This document shows positions 46,226 to 55,565 of a stretch of DNA of 64,000 nucleotides, one piece after another. Below the pieces are notes generated by a model that worked only from the letters and a program-made list of their open reading frames with translations, did no database searches and was not told where the DNA came from. The position numbers and the translations under genes are program-made. This DNA is from Paraburkholderia fynbosensis (GTDB lineage: Bacteria; Pseudomonadota; Gammaproteobacteria; Burkholderiales; Burkholderiaceae), in the NCBI RefSeq assembly GCF_902859935.1, contig NZ_CADIKI010000017.1:1-64000 (forward strand). The letters are read 5' to 3'. Every line of letters starts with the position of its first letter. The stretch's first letter is position 1.

Positions 46226-46897
46226 ATGAACGAATCGTTCCCCCGTTTTTTTACCGGCCGCTCGCGCACCCTGTCCGCGTGCCGCGCCGGACTCGCTGCG
46301 CTCGCCGTCGCGTTGCCGCTCGCCGGCTTCGCGCCGCTCGCGCACGCGGACCGAGCCGACAAGGACAAGCCGCTGAACATCGAAGCGGACAACATGACAT
46401 ACGACGACCTCAAGCAGGTCAACATCTTCACCGGCCACGTGGTCGCCACTAAGGGGACGATCGTGATCAAGGCCGATCGTGTCGAAGTGACGCAAGACCC
46501 GCAGGGCTATCAGTACGCTACCGGCACGTCGAGCGGCGGCAATCTGTCGTATTTCCGCCAGAAGCGTGAAGGTCTCGATGAATACATCGAAGGCACGGCG
46601 ATCCGCATCGACTACGACGGCAAGCAGGATCTGACCACGCTCACCACGAATGCGACGGTCCGCCGCCTGCAGGGTCTGTCGACGGTGATCGACCAGGTGC
46701 GCGGCAGCGTCATCACGTATGACGGCCAGAACGACTTCTATACCGCGAAGGCAGGCAAGGACGTCGCCGGCCCGGGCAACCCGACCGGCCGCGTGCGCGC
46801 GATGCTGTCGCCGCGCAACAATGCCGCGGCGGCGCCGAGCGGCGCGGCGGCCACGCTCGCGCCGTCCACTACGATCCAGGGAGCGCCGAATCAGTGA
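46226..46897 (+). CDS. lptA: LPS transport periplasmic protein LptA
   Basis: A 223-residue periplasmic protein with a signal peptide (cleavage probably after AHA, near residue 41). The LptA/OstA beta-jellyroll domain contains PLNIEADNMTYDDLKQVNIFTGHVVATKGTI. It forms the periplasmic bridge for LPS between LptC and the outer-membrane LptD. The C-terminal 35 residues are Ala/Pro-rich and probably disordered. Its stop overlaps the lptB GTG start. The signal peptide is longer than average; an internal start is not obvious. Confidence 0.94.
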   Translation: MNESFPRFFTGRSRTLSACRAGLAALAVALPLAGFAPLAHADRADKDKPLNIEADNMTYDDLKQVNIFTGHVVATKGTIVIKADRVEVTQDPQGYQYATGTSSGGNLSYFRQKREGLDEYIEGTAIRIDYDGKQDLTTLTTNATVRRLQGLSTVIDQVRGSVITYDGQNDFYTAKAGKDVAGPGNPTGRVRAMLSPRNNAAAAPSGAAATLAPSTTIQGAPNQ

Positions 46898-47679
46898 GCA
46901 CCACCGCGTCCCTCCCCAATCGCAAGCCGGCCGGCACCAGCAGTTCACTGGTCGTGCGGAATCTGAAGAAGCGCTACGGTTCGCGCACTGTCGTCAAAGA
47001 CGTATCGCTCGATGTGAAAAGCGGTGAAGTGGTCGGTCTGCTCGGGCCCAACGGCGCCGGCAAGACGACCTCGTTCTATATGATCGTCGGCCTCGTGCCG
47101 CTCGACGCAGGCGAAATCGACCTGGACGGCAAGTCGATCAGCCTGCTGCCGATCCACAAGCGCGCGTCGCTCGGCCTGTCGTATCTGCCGCAGGAAGCGT
47201 CGGTGTTCCGCAAGCTCACCGTCGAGCAGAATATTCGCGCGGTGCTGGAACTGCAGCACGAAGACAACGGCAAGCGGCTCAGCAAAGACACCATCACCGC
47301 CCGCACCGAAGCCCTGCTCGACGAGCTGCAAATTGCTCACTTGCGCGAGAACCCGGCGCTGTCGTTGTCGGGCGGCGAGCGTCGCCGGGTCGAGATTGCC
47401 CGCGCGCTGGCCACCAATCCGAGCTTCATTCTGCTCGACGAGCCGTTCGCGGGCGTCGACCCGATCGCGGTGCTGGAAATCCAGAAAATCGTCAAGTTTC
47501 TGAAGCAGCGCAATATCGGCGTACTGATCACCGACCACAACGTGCGCGAGACGCTCGGCATCTGCGATCACGCGTACATCATCAGCGACGGCAGCGTGCT
47601 GGCCGCCGGGGCGCCGAGCGAAATCATCGAGAACGAAAGCGTGCGGCGCGTCTATCTGGGCGAGCACTTCCGCATGTAA
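46894..47679 (+). CDS. lptB: LPS export ATP-binding protein LptB
   Basis: A 261-residue ABC ATPase that powers LPS extraction from the inner membrane. Walker A GPNGAGKTTS lies near residues 50-59, the Q-loop is in YLPQEASVF, the signature is LSGGERRRVEIARAL, Walker B is FILLDEPFAGVDP, and the switch histidine is in ITDHNVRETL. An N-terminal extension of about 18 residues precedes the usual start. The GTG start overlaps the lptA stop by four bases. It is the last gene of the operon, followed by a terminator. Confidence 0.97.
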   Translation: MSTTASLPNRKPAGTSSSLVVRNLKKRYGSRTVVKDVSLDVKSGEVVGLLGPNGAGKTTSFYMIVGLVPLDAGEIDLDGKSISLLPIHKRASLGLSYLPQEASVFRKLTVEQNIRAVLELQHEDNGKRLSKDTITARTEALLDELQIAHLRENPALSLSGGERRRVEIARALATNPSFILLDEPFAGVDPIAVLEIQKIVKFLKQRNIGVLITDHNVRETLGICDHAYIISDGSVLAAGAPSEIIENESVRRVYLGEHFRM

Positions 47680-47694
47680 GCGCACACGGGATTG

Positions 47695-47729
47695 CCGGCG
47701 GTGCGAACGCGCATCCGCCGGTCCTTTTT
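47695..47729 (+). terminator. Intrinsic terminator after lptB
   Basis: CCGGCGG (47695-47701) pairs with CCGCCGG (47715-47721) around a 13-base loop, followed by TCC and five Ts. Confidence 0.75.
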
Positions 47730-47867
47730 GCGGCAAGCGCACATCAGCATTTTCGACCTGGGCCGCTCGCGCCCAGCGCCGCCGAAAACGGGCGCACGCG
47801 CAATTGCGAATGTCGCAAGGTGGTATCGCGGTCGTGGCAAACTCTCTACAATGAATCTCAACCTGCC

Positions 47868-49382
47868 ATGAAAGCCAGCCTCCAACTCCGCCTATCGCAG
47901 CATCTTGCGCTGACCCCGCAACTGCAGCAGTCCATCCGGCTGCTTCAGCTGTCCACGCTCGAACTGCAGCAGGAAGTCGCAATGGCGATCTCGCAGAATC
48001 CGCTCCTCGAGAACGAGGACGACTGGATCGCGAGCCCATTGCGGGTGGCGGCTGACGGTTCGCTGATTACGCAGGCGCCCAATTCGTCCCCGCCGCCTGA
48101 GCAGATGGGCGGCAACGGGTCATCTTCATCCAGCAGCAACGAGCGCGCCGAAAACGGCGAGCCGCAAGGCGTCGACGAATACAACGGCCTCTCGGGCGAC
48201 AGCAACGGCGACGCGTCGCAATGGAATCTCGACGATTACGGCCGCTCCGGCAACGCGTCGGACGACGACGACCTGCCGCCGCTGCAAATCCACGAATCGA
48301 GCACGTCGCTGCGCGACCACCTGATGGCGCAATTGCGCGTCACCCAGGCGGGTCAACGCGACCGGGCGCTGATCACGTTCCTGATCGAATCGCTCGACGA
48401 CGACGGCTACCTCGCCGCCACGCTCGAAGAAGTGCTGGCCGACCTGCCCGAAGAACTCGAAGTCGATGTCGACGAAATGAACGCCGCGCTCGCGCTGCTG
48501 CATAGCTTCGACCCGGCCGGGGTCGGCGCGCGTTCGGCGTCCGAGTGTCTGAAGCTGCAACTGCTGCGGCTCGATCCGTCGCCTACGCGAACGCTGGCGC
48601 TCGACATCGTCAGCCACTACCTCGAACTGCTCGCCGCGCGCGATTTCACGCGGCTGCGCAAACACCTGAAGGCGAACGACGACGACCTGCGTGATGCGCA
48701 TGCGCTGATCCGTTCGCTCGAACCGTTCCCCGGCGCCGCCTACGGCAAGGCCGAAGCGGACTACGTGGTGCCGGACATCATGGTGCGCAAAACGGCCCAG
48801 GGCTGGCTGGCCGAACTGAATCCGGAAGTGGTGCCGAAGCTGCGCATCAACCACCTGTACGCGAATATTCTGCGCAATAACCGCGGCGATCCGGGCAGCG
48901 GATCGTTGCGCCAGCAACTGCAGGAAGCGCGCTGGCTGATCAAGAATATCCAGCAACGTTTCGAGACGATCCTGCGCGTCGCGCAGGCCATTGTGGAGCG
49001 TCAGAAGAGCTTTTTCGTGCACGGCGAAATTGCCATGCGCCCCTTGGTTTTGCGAGAAATTGCTGATACGCTGGGCCTACACGAGTCGACTGTCTCGCGT
49101 GTGACAACCGGTAAATACATGCTGACCCCATTCGGGACGCTGGAATTCAAGTATTTTTTCGGCTCACACGTTTCAACCGACACGGGCGGCGCGGCCTCTT
49201 CCACGGCCATTCGCGCGCTCATCAAACAACTGATAGGAGCGGAAAACCCGAAATCGCCTCTCTCAGACAGTCGCATAGCCGAACTGCTGGCGGAACAGGG
49301 CTTCGTGGTCGCACGGCGTACCGTTGCGAAGTACCGCGAAGCGCTCAAGATCCCGGCAGTCAACCTGCGCAAGTCTCTGTAG
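47868..49382 (+). CDS. rpoN: RNA polymerase sigma-54 factor
   Basis: A 504-residue RpoN. The N-terminal activator-interacting region I reads SLQLRLSQHLALTPQLQQSIRLLQLSTLELQQEV. An acidic, variable region II (about 50-140) follows, then the core-binding domain, the HTH (REIADTLGLHESTVSRVTTGKY) and the C-terminal RpoN box ARRTVAKYREAL, which reads the -24 promoter element. It directs nitrogen, carbon and surface-structure genes with enhancer-binding activators. Start 47868 is the family N-terminus; an in-frame GTG upstream lacks homology. hpf, ptsN, hprK and rapZ follow in the classical order. Confidence 0.97.
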   Translation: MKASLQLRLSQHLALTPQLQQSIRLLQLSTLELQQEVAMAISQNPLLENEDDWIASPLRVAADGSLITQAPNSSPPPEQMGGNGSSSSSSNERAENGEPQGVDEYNGLSGDSNGDASQWNLDDYGRSGNASDDDDLPPLQIHESSTSLRDHLMAQLRVTQAGQRDRALITFLIESLDDDGYLAATLEEVLADLPEELEVDVDEMNAALALLHSFDPAGVGARSASECLKLQLLRLDPSPTRTLALDIVSHYLELLAARDFTRLRKHLKANDDDLRDAHALIRSLEPFPGAAYGKAEADYVVPDIMVRKTAQGWLAELNPEVVPKLRINHLYANILRNNRGDPGSGSLRQQLQEARWLIKNIQQRFETILRVAQAIVERQKSFFVHGEIAMRPLVLREIADTLGLHESTVSRVTTGKYMLTPFGTLEFKYFFGSHVSTDTGGAASSTAIRALIKQLIGAENPKSPLSDSRIAELLAEQGFVVARRTVAKYREALKIPAVNLRKSL

Positions 49383-49462
49383 CCCGTCGCCTTCCGTGGC
49401 GGGCATTTACCGGCCGCTCCGCAGTTGGCGGACAGGCCGGCCGATGCGACCTGCCAGATGTC

Positions 49463-49480
49463 AGTCGCCGGGGGGCGACT
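49463..49480 (+). other. Hairpin in the rpoN-hpf spacer
   Basis: AGTCGCC (49463-49469) and GGCGACT (49474-49480) pair perfectly around a GGGG loop. No T-run follows, so it is not an intrinsic terminator; it may attenuate or stabilise the mRNA before hpf. Confidence 0.5.
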
Positions 49481-49552
49481 CAGGCAAGCCGACATATCGA
49501 CCGGACCTTTGTCATCGTGCGGAACAAGCGGCCACTAGCTTGGAGAAGCACT

Positions 49553-49909
49553 ATGAATCTGCAGATCAGTGGACACCACCTCGAAGTAACGCCTGCGTTG
49601 CGCGAATACGTGATCACCAAACTGGATAGGGTGCTAAGACATTTCGATCAGGTAATCGACGGCAGTGTGGTCCTCTCGGTCGACAACCACAAGGAAAAGG
49701 ACAAGCGTCAAAAGGTTGAAATCAACCTGCATCTCAAGGGCAAAGACATCTTTGTCGAGAGCTGCGACAGCGATCTCTACGCTGCGATCGATCTGATGAT
49801 CGACAAGCTCGACCGACAAGTGATACGCCACAAGGATCGTCTGCAAGGTCATCAGCACGAAGCGATCAAGTATCAACCGGCGCCGCAACTGGATGTGCCG
49901 CCGCAATAA
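49553..49909 (+). CDS. hpf: Ribosome hibernation promoting factor (short form)
   Basis: A 118-residue HPF/RaiA-family protein that binds the 30S subunit and promotes inactive ribosome dimers in stationary phase. The family beta-alpha fold is seen in MNLQISGHHLEVTPALREYVITKLDRVLRHF and DLYAAIDLMIDKLDRQVIRHKDRL. There is no long-form dimerisation domain, so it is the short type. GGAGAAGC precedes the ATG. It sits 170 bases after rpoN and is followed by a terminator. Confidence 0.95.
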   Translation: MNLQISGHHLEVTPALREYVITKLDRVLRHFDQVIDGSVVLSVDNHKEKDKRQKVEINLHLKGKDIFVESCDSDLYAAIDLMIDKLDRQVIRHKDRLQGHQHEAIKYQPAPQLDVPPQ

Positions 49910-49948
49910 GGAAAATTAGAGGGCTTTCTCATTTTCCTTACCCCTGGC

Positions 49949-49975
49949 AAAACCGCCCCAAATCGGGCGGTTTTT
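49949..49975 (+). terminator. Intrinsic terminator after hpf
   Basis: AACCGCCC (49951-49958) pairs with GGGCGGTT (49965-49972), with preceding As and five Ts following. Confidence 0.9.
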
Positions 49976-50247
49976 CGTTTCTGGGCGCATTTTTCGCACG
50001 TCGGCGCAGCTTGTGGACCAAATCGTTAAAAACCCATCGCGCATCGATGGCGCGCCGCACCATCCGTAGCTACCCTGTTCTATAATGTTCCGGTTACCAT
50101 CGGGGTCAAGCTAGCTCGTACGGAAATCGGCCGGCCAGAGTCTCGCACTTTCCGACTCCAAGGCAGGTCTTCGCGAGCATCGAACGAATGGAACGCCACT
50201 CAAACGCCCCAGCGAGGAGAACCCAGGCCACGTTTTCGCCTGTCAAC
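49976..50247. promoter_or_regulatory. ptsN promoter region and long leader
   Basis: A perfect TATAAT at 50081-50086 is the best -10 element; no good -35 is seen at 17 bases. Transcription from near 50093 would give ptsN a leader of about 155 bases. No coding frame with homology lies in it. Confidence 0.5.
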
Positions 50248-50703
50248 ATGAATCGTTTAGCCAAATTTCTTCCCCTCGAGAACGTCGTCGTCGGACTATC
50301 GGTCACCAGCAAGAAACGTGTGTTCGAGCAAGCGGGCCTGATCTTCGAGAACCAGAACGGCATCGCCCGAAGCACGGTCACTGACAATCTGTTTGCGCGC
50401 GAGCGCCTCGGATCGACGGGCCTCGGTGAAGGCGTCGCGATTCCGCATGGCCGGATCAAGGGCTTGAAACAGCCGCTCGCCGCGTTCGTCCGACTCGCCG
50501 AACCCATCCCCTTCGAGTCGCCCGACGGTCTGCCCGTCTCGCTGCTGATCTTCTTGCTCGTGCCCGAACAGGCCACCCAGCAGCACCTCGAAATCCTGTC
50601 GGAAATCGCGCAGCTGCTGTCGGATCGCGAGGCCCGCGAGCGCCTGCACACGGAAGAAGACCGCGAATCGTTGCATCGCCTGCTCACTCAGTGGCAACCT
50701 TGA
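50248..50703 (+). CDS. ptsN: PTS IIA-like nitrogen regulatory protein PtsN
   Basis: A 151-residue EIIA(Ntr) protein. The phosphorylated histidine is in GVAIPHGRIKGL, and EHLEILSEIAQLLSD-like QHLEILSEIAQLLSDREARERL marks the family C-terminus. In the PTS-Ntr cascade it receives phosphate from NPr/HPr and regulates potassium transport, kinases and other targets rather than sugar uptake. Start 50248 (MNRLAKFLP) matches the family; an upstream in-frame ATG at 50188 would add 20 non-homologous residues. The gene precedes hprK by 112 bases. Confidence 0.94.
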   Translation: MNRLAKFLPLENVVVGLSVTSKKRVFEQAGLIFENQNGIARSTVTDNLFARERLGSTGLGEGVAIPHGRIKGLKQPLAAFVRLAEPIPFESPDGLPVSLLIFLLVPEQATQQHLEILSEIAQLLSDREARERLHTEEDRESLHRLLTQWQP

Positions 50704-50815
50704 TGCAGCGGCGGTTATCCGCCCGCATTCGAGTACCGGCTGGCAACGCGCGCGGCCCGCGTTAGCGCGTCCGCCTCTTAGCCCGGCAAGCGGCCCACAC
50801 TGGAGTCACTGACTC

Positions 50816-51784
50816 ATGGATACGTCCAGCATCAACGCCCAAAGCATTTTCGACGACAACGCCGCCATGCTGAAGCTCAGCTGGCTGACGGGGCATGAAG
50901 GCTGGGAACGCGGCTTTTCTTCGGAATCCGTCGCGAATGCCACGTCGAGCGCCGACCTCGTCGGCCACCTGAACCTCATCCACCCCAACCGGATCCAGGT
51001 GCTCGGCGACGCCGAAATCGACTACTACAAGCGCCAGACCGATGAAGACCGCTCGCGCCACATGGCCGAGCTGATCGCGTTGGAGCCGCCGTTCCTGGTG
51101 GTCGCGGGCGGCGTCGCCGCGCCGCCGGAGCTGGTGCTGCGCTGCACGCGCTCATCCACGCCGCTGTTCACCACGCCGATGTCCGCCGCCGCGGTGATCG
51201 ACAGCCTGCGCCTGTACATGTCGCGCATTCTCGCGCCGCGCGCCACCTTGCACGGCGTGTTTCTCGACATCCTCGGCATGGGCGTGCTGCTGACCGGCGA
51301 CTCGGGCCTCGGCAAAAGCGAACTCGGGCTGGAGCTGATCAGCCGCGGCCATGGCCTCGTTGCCGACGACGCGGTCGACTTCGTGCGCCTCGGTCCGGAC
51401 TTCGTCGAAGGGCGCTGCCCGCCGCTCCTGCAAAATCTGCTCGAAGTGCGCGGCCTCGGCCTGCTCGACATCAAGACGATCTTCGGTGAAACGGCGGTGC
51501 GCCGGAAAATGAAGCTGAAACTGATCGTGCAACTGGTGCGCCGTCCCGACGGCGAATTCCAGCGGCTGCCGCTGGAAAGCCAAACCGTCGACGTGCTTGG
51601 CCTGCCGATCAGCAAGGTCACGATTCAGGTGGCCGCGGGCCGCAACCTCGCGGTGCTGGTCGAAGCGGCGGTGCGCAACACGATCCTGCAACTGCGCGGC
51701 ATCGATACGCTGCGCGACTTCATGGATCGCCAGCGCCTGGCGATGCAGGAACCCGACAGCCAGTTTCCGGGCAAACTGATCTGA
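50816..51784 (+). CDS. hprK: HPr kinase/phosphorylase
   Basis: A 322-residue bifunctional enzyme that phosphorylates or dephosphorylates the regulatory serine of HPr. The N-terminal domain (about 1-140) precedes the kinase domain with P-loop GDSGLGKSE (about 161-169). The HprK signature VEGRCPPLLQNLLEVRGLGLLDI lies in the second half. As in other Betaproteobacteria it sits beside ptsN and rapZ, which suggests a regulatory PTS rather than carbon-uptake control. Length and start fit the family. Confidence 0.96.
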   Translation: MDTSSINAQSIFDDNAAMLKLSWLTGHEGWERGFSSESVANATSSADLVGHLNLIHPNRIQVLGDAEIDYYKRQTDEDRSRHMAELIALEPPFLVVAGGVAAPPELVLRCTRSSTPLFTTPMSAAAVIDSLRLYMSRILAPRATLHGVFLDILGMGVLLTGDSGLGKSELGLELISRGHGLVADDAVDFVRLGPDFVEGRCPPLLQNLLEVRGLGLLDIKTIFGETAVRRKMKLKLIVQLVRRPDGEFQRLPLESQTVDVLGLPISKVTIQVAAGRNLAVLVEAAVRNTILQLRGIDTLRDFMDRQRLAMQEPDSQFPGKLI

Positions 51785-51882
51785 GTCGGCATGCGCCATG
51801 AAGCGCCCGCAGCCGGAGGCCGGCAGCAGCTACGCGCAGGGGGACCAGATGCTATGATGAAATGTACGGTTTCGACGACTCC

Positions 51883-52776
51883 ATGCGCATAATCCTGATC
51901 ACTGGTATATCCGGCTCCGGCAAGTCAGTTGCCTTGAACGCGCTTGAAGACGCAGGCTACTATTGCGTCGACAATCTGCCGCCGCGCTTTCTGCCGCAAC
52001 TCGCTACCTACCTGGCCGAAGACGGGCAAGACCACCTCGCGGTCGCCATCGACGCTCGCTCGAGCGCTTCGCTCGACGAAATGCCTGCCATGATCCGCGA
52101 CCTGTCGCGCGCTCACGACGTGCGCGTGCTGTTCCTGAGCGCGAGCACGCAGTCGCTGATCCAGCGCTTCTCCGAAACGCGCCGCCGCCATCCGTTGTCG
52201 GGTTCCACCGCGCACGACGCGGACGTCGGCCTGCTCACCTCGCTCGCGGAAGCGATCGAACGAGAGCGCGAGCTCGTCGCCGGCCTTGCCGAATTCGGCC
52301 ACCAGATCGATACCAGCAATCTGCGCGCAAACGTGTTGCGCGCATGGGTCAAACGTTTCATCGAGCAGAAGGAAGCGGGACTCGTGCTGATGTTCGAGTC
52401 GTTCGGCTTCAAACGCGGCGTGCCGCTCGACGCGGATTTCGTATTTGACGTACGCACGCTGCCAAACCCGTATTACGATCATGAATTGAGGCCCCTCACT
52501 GGCCTCGACAAACCGGTGATGGATTTTCTCGGTGCACTGCCGGTCGTGCATGAAATGATCGACGACATCGAGAAGTTTCTCTCCAAGTGGCTGCCGCATT
52601 TCCGCGACGACAATCGCAGTTATCTCACCGTCGCGATCGGTTGCACGGGTGGCCAGCACCGCTCGGTGTTCATTGCGGAGACGCTCGCCGCGCGTCTCGC
52701 AAAGTCGGCGAATGTGATTGTGCGGCACCGCGATGCGCCGGTCGACGTCGGCGAATCATCGAAGCTAGTGGCTTAA
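51883..52776 (+). CDS. rapZ: RNase adapter protein RapZ
   Basis: A 297-residue RapZ/YvcJ-family P-loop protein. Walker A GISGSGKSVALNALED is at residues 8-23 and Walker B-like sequence includes VDNLPPRFLP. The C-terminal domain carries AIGCTGGQHRSVFIAE, the motif implicated in binding RNA or metabolites. In enterobacteria it targets GlmZ RNA to RNase E and so tunes GlmS; whether that holds here is unknown. Start 51883 is the family N-terminus. A TATGAT at 51853-51858 could be a -10 giving a short leader. Confidence 0.95.
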   Translation: MRIILITGISGSGKSVALNALEDAGYYCVDNLPPRFLPQLATYLAEDGQDHLAVAIDARSSASLDEMPAMIRDLSRAHDVRVLFLSASTQSLIQRFSETRRRHPLSGSTAHDADVGLLTSLAEAIERERELVAGLAEFGHQIDTSNLRANVLRAWVKRFIEQKEAGLVLMFESFGFKRGVPLDADFVFDVRTLPNPYYDHELRPLTGLDKPVMDFLGALPVVHEMIDDIEKFLSKWLPHFRDDNRSYLTVAIGCTGGQHRSVFIAETLAARLAKSANVIVRHRDAPVDVGESSKLVA

Positions 52777-52815
52777 CCGGCCGCATCGCGCGGCCTCAAC
52801 TCGAAGTGTTGCGCC

Positions 52816-53451
52816 ATGTCTTCTACTTCTACTGTGCTTGCCGATGTGCCGCTGTTTCCGCTGCATACGGTGCTGTTTCCCGACGGACTGCTGCCACTGA
52901 AGATCTTCGAAGCGCGCTACCTCGATATGGCGCGCGAATGCCTGCGTGAAAAAACGCCGTTCGGCGTGTGCATGCTGAAAAGCGGCGCGGAAGTTGCGCG
53001 CGAGGAAGAGCCTTCGGTGCCCGAAGCAATCGGCTGTCTTGCTGAAATCGAAGAATGCGACGTGGAAGCCTTCGGCATGTTGCTGATTCGCGCGCGCGGC
53101 ACGCGGCGGTTTCGCCTGCTGTCGCATCGCGTGGAAAGCAGCGGCCTGCTGGTCGGCATGGCGGAACCGATCGGCGACGACCTGCCGCTCGAAGGCAATG
53201 AGTTGCTGGCCAAATTCGGCGCGTGCGCGGAGGTGCTCGAACGGATCATCGCGACGATTCGCGAGCGCGACCCGGACAGCCTGCCGTTCGCGGAACCGTT
53301 CCGGCTCGAAGACCCGTCGTGGGTGTCGAACCGTCTCGCCGAAGTGCTGCCGATCGCGTTGCGAGCACGCCAGAAACTGATGGAACTGCAGGACGCCGGC
53401 GCGCGGATCGACGTGGTTCATCACTACATGCAGCAGCATCAACTGCTTTAA
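52816..53451 (+). CDS. LON-substrate-binding-domain protein
   Basis: A 211-residue protein made of a stand-alone Lon N-terminal (PUA-like) domain without the AAA+ ATPase or protease. It starts DVPLFPLHTVLFPDGLLPLKIFEARYLDM, the standard Lon-N signature, and continues with RGTRRFRLLSHRVESSGLLVGMAEP. Such proteins are common and uncharacterised; a role in substrate binding or regulation is only a guess. It follows rapZ by 39 bases, so cotranscription is possible, and it converges on mutY. Confidence 0.9.
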   Translation: MSSTSTVLADVPLFPLHTVLFPDGLLPLKIFEARYLDMARECLREKTPFGVCMLKSGAEVAREEEPSVPEAIGCLAEIEECDVEAFGMLLIRARGTRRFRLLSHRVESSGLLVGMAEPIGDDLPLEGNELLAKFGACAEVLERIIATIRERDPDSLPFAEPFRLEDPSWVSNRLAEVLPIALRARQKLMELQDAGARIDVVHHYMQQHQLL

Positions 53452-53485
53452 CGGCCGCCGCGCCGCCGGCAAATCAGACCGATCG

Positions 53486-54547
53486 TTAGATCAACGAACC
53501 CTGCAGACTGTCCAGCAGTTTGCGCACCGGCGCCGGCACCCCGACCGAATCGAGATCGCCGAGCGCGACCCACGCGGTGTCCGCATCGCCGAGCGCGGCC
53601 AATGCGCCGACACTGCGATCGAGTTCCGCGAGCCTCGGCTCGATATCCAACTTGAAATGCGTGAACACGTGCGTGAGCGGCGCGAGCGGCGAGACCACGC
53701 CGTCGCTGCCGCAGGCTCGTGCCCGCTCGGCGAGTGCGGCTTCGTCGGCGGCCTCGGGCAGGCTCCACAAGCCGCCCCAAATGCCCGACGGCGGACGCTT
53801 CTCCAGCATCACCGCGTTGCCGTCACGCAGCACCAGCATCCAGGTGCGGCGCGTCGGCACGACTTTCTTCGGACGCGATGTCGGCAACTCGCGCTGACGC
53901 CCAGTGACGTTGGCCACGCAGTCGGCCGCGAACGGACAACGCAGGCAATCCGGCTTGCCGCGCACGCAGAGTGTCGCGCCGAGGTCCATCAGACCTTGCG
54001 TGTACGAACTCACTTCGTCGTCCGATGCATTCGGCGGCAGCAGCGACTCGGCCAGCGTCCACATCGCATTCTCGACTTTCTTCTCGCCCGGAAAACCTTC
54101 GACGCCGAATACGCGCGCGAGCACACGCTTCACGTTGCCGTCGAGGATCGTCGCGCGCGCGCCGAAGGCAAAAGACGCGATCGCCGCCGCGGTCGAGCGG
54201 CCGATGCCCGGCAACTCCGCGAGTTGTTCGACCGACGCCGGAAACGTCCCACCATGCTGCTCGACCACCACCTGCGCGCAGCGATGCAGATTGCGCGCGC
54301 GCGTGTAGTAGCCGAGGCCGGCCCATAACGCCATCACGTCGTCCGAAGGTGCGGCTGCAAGCGCGGCGACATCCGGAAAACGCGCGAGAAATCTGGCGTA
54401 GTACGGAATCACTGTCGACACCTGGGTCTGCTGCAGCATGATCTCCGACAGCCAGATCCAATAAGGATCGCGCGTGTTCTGCCACGGCAGATCGTGACGC
54501 CCGTGCCGGCGCTGCCACGCGATCAGGCGCGCGGAGAAATCGGGCAT
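53486..54547 (-). CDS. mutY: A/G-specific adenine glycosylase
   Basis: A 353-residue MutY that removes adenine mispaired with 8-oxoguanine. The catalytic Glu is in WLSEIMLQQTQVSTVIPYY, the HhH is LPGIGRSTAAAIASFAFG with the Asp in LDGNVKRVLARV, and the iron-sulfur cluster loop is C-x6-C-x2-C-x5-C (CVRGKPDCLRCPFAADC). A C-terminal Nudix-like domain (about 225-340) reads 8-oxoG. Start 54547 (MPDFSARL) matches the family; ATG 54574 adds nine residues and is an equal alternative. It lies downstream of mutM on the same strand, forming a GO-repair pair. Confidence 0.95.
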   Translation of the reverse strand: MPDFSARLIAWQRRHGRHDLPWQNTRDPYWIWLSEIMLQQTQVSTVIPYYARFLARFPDVAALAAAPSDDVMALWAGLGYYTRARNLHRCAQVVVEQHGGTFPASVEQLAELPGIGRSTAAAIASFAFGARATILDGNVKRVLARVFGVEGFPGEKKVENAMWTLAESLLPPNASDDEVSSYTQGLMDLGATLCVRGKPDCLRCPFAADCVANVTGRQRELPTSRPKKVVPTRRTWMLVLRDGNAVMLEKRPPSGIWGGLWSLPEAADEAALAERARACGSDGVVSPLAPLTHVFTHFKLDIEPRLAELDRSVGALAALGDADTAWVALGDLDSVGVPAPVRKLLDSLQGSLI

Positions 54548-54647
54548 GGCTGGAAACGAAGGCGTTCGGGACATGCCGGTATCGGACGTGCCGGACGAAG
54601 CTGAACGCGCGGCGGCGCGCGGAGTTACACGAGAAGGCATGGGCGAT

Positions 54648-55478
54648 TTACCGCTGACAGGTGGGACAGAAATACGTAGAACGCTGCCCCTGCACGATCT
54701 GTTTGATCTGCGTTCCACACACGCGGCATGGCAGGCCCGCGCGATCATAGACGAAATAGTCGAGTTGGAAATAACCGCTTTCGCCGTCGCTGCCGACGAA
54801 ATCGCGCAGCGTGCTGCCGCCCTTCTCGATCGCCGCGGCAAGCGTCACGCGCACGGCGTCCGCGAGCAGGTCGTAGCGCACCAGCGAGACCCTGCCCGCA
54901 GCAGTGGTCGGACGGATGCCGGCGCGAAACAGGCTCTCCGACGCATAGATATTGCCCACGCCCACCACGATTTCACCGGCCAGCAGTGCCTGCTTCACCG
55001 ACACCTTGCGCCCGCGCGTGAGCCGATGCATCAGCGCGCCGGAGAACGCCGGCGAGAACGGTTCGACGCCGAGCCCCGCGAGCAGCGGATGCTCAAGAAT
55101 GTCGCCGGCCTCGCGCGGATGCCACAGCACCGCACCGAAGCGCCGCGGATCGCGATAGCGCAGAATGAATTCGTCGAAGATCCAGTCGACGTGGTCGTGT
55201 TTCGCCGCCTCCGGTGGATGCGGCACATGCCGCAGCACCCGCAGCGTCCCAGTCATGCCAAGATGCACAATGAGCCAGCCAGCGTCGATTTCGAACAGCA
55301 GATACTTGCCGCGCCGCTCAACTTTGCGCACTACGTGGCCGCGCAAGGTTTTCGCAAGGTCGACGGGAATCGGCCAGCGTAGCGCGGGTGTACGCACGTC
55401 GACGCGTTCAACCTTGCGCCCGGACACATACGGTTCGATTCCCCGTCGGGTAACCTCGACTTCTGGCAACTCTGGCAT
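54648..55478 (-). CDS. mutM: Formamidopyrimidine-DNA glycosylase
   Basis: A 276-residue Fpg/MutM that excises 8-oxoguanine and cleaves the abasic site. The N-terminus is MPELPEVEVTRRGIEP, where the proline after Met is the catalytic nucleophile and the following Glu is conserved. The helix-two-turn-helix motif is VGVGNIYASESLFRAGIRP, and the C-terminal zinc finger is C-x2-C-x16-C-x2-C (CRVC...CPTC). It precedes mutY by 100 bases, consistent with joint repair of oxidised guanine. It is divergent from the TPR gene with an 87-base spacer. Confidence 0.97.
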   Translation of the reverse strand: MPELPEVEVTRRGIEPYVSGRKVERVDVRTPALRWPIPVDLAKTLRGHVVRKVERRGKYLLFEIDAGWLIVHLGMTGTLRVLRHVPHPPEAAKHDHVDWIFDEFILRYRDPRRFGAVLWHPREAGDILEHPLLAGLGVEPFSPAFSGALMHRLTRGRKVSVKQALLAGEIVVGVGNIYASESLFRAGIRPTTAAGRVSLVRYDLLADAVRVTLAAAIEKGGSTLRDFVGSDGESGYFQLDYFVYDRAGLPCRVCGTQIKQIVQGQRSTYFCPTCQR

Positions 55479-55565
55479 TTCTAACTGGTCTGCAACTTGC
55501 GTGAGTGGTTGTGCCCGTATTGTAGCGAGCGCGTTACAATCGTCCGAAACATTGAACGGATTTCC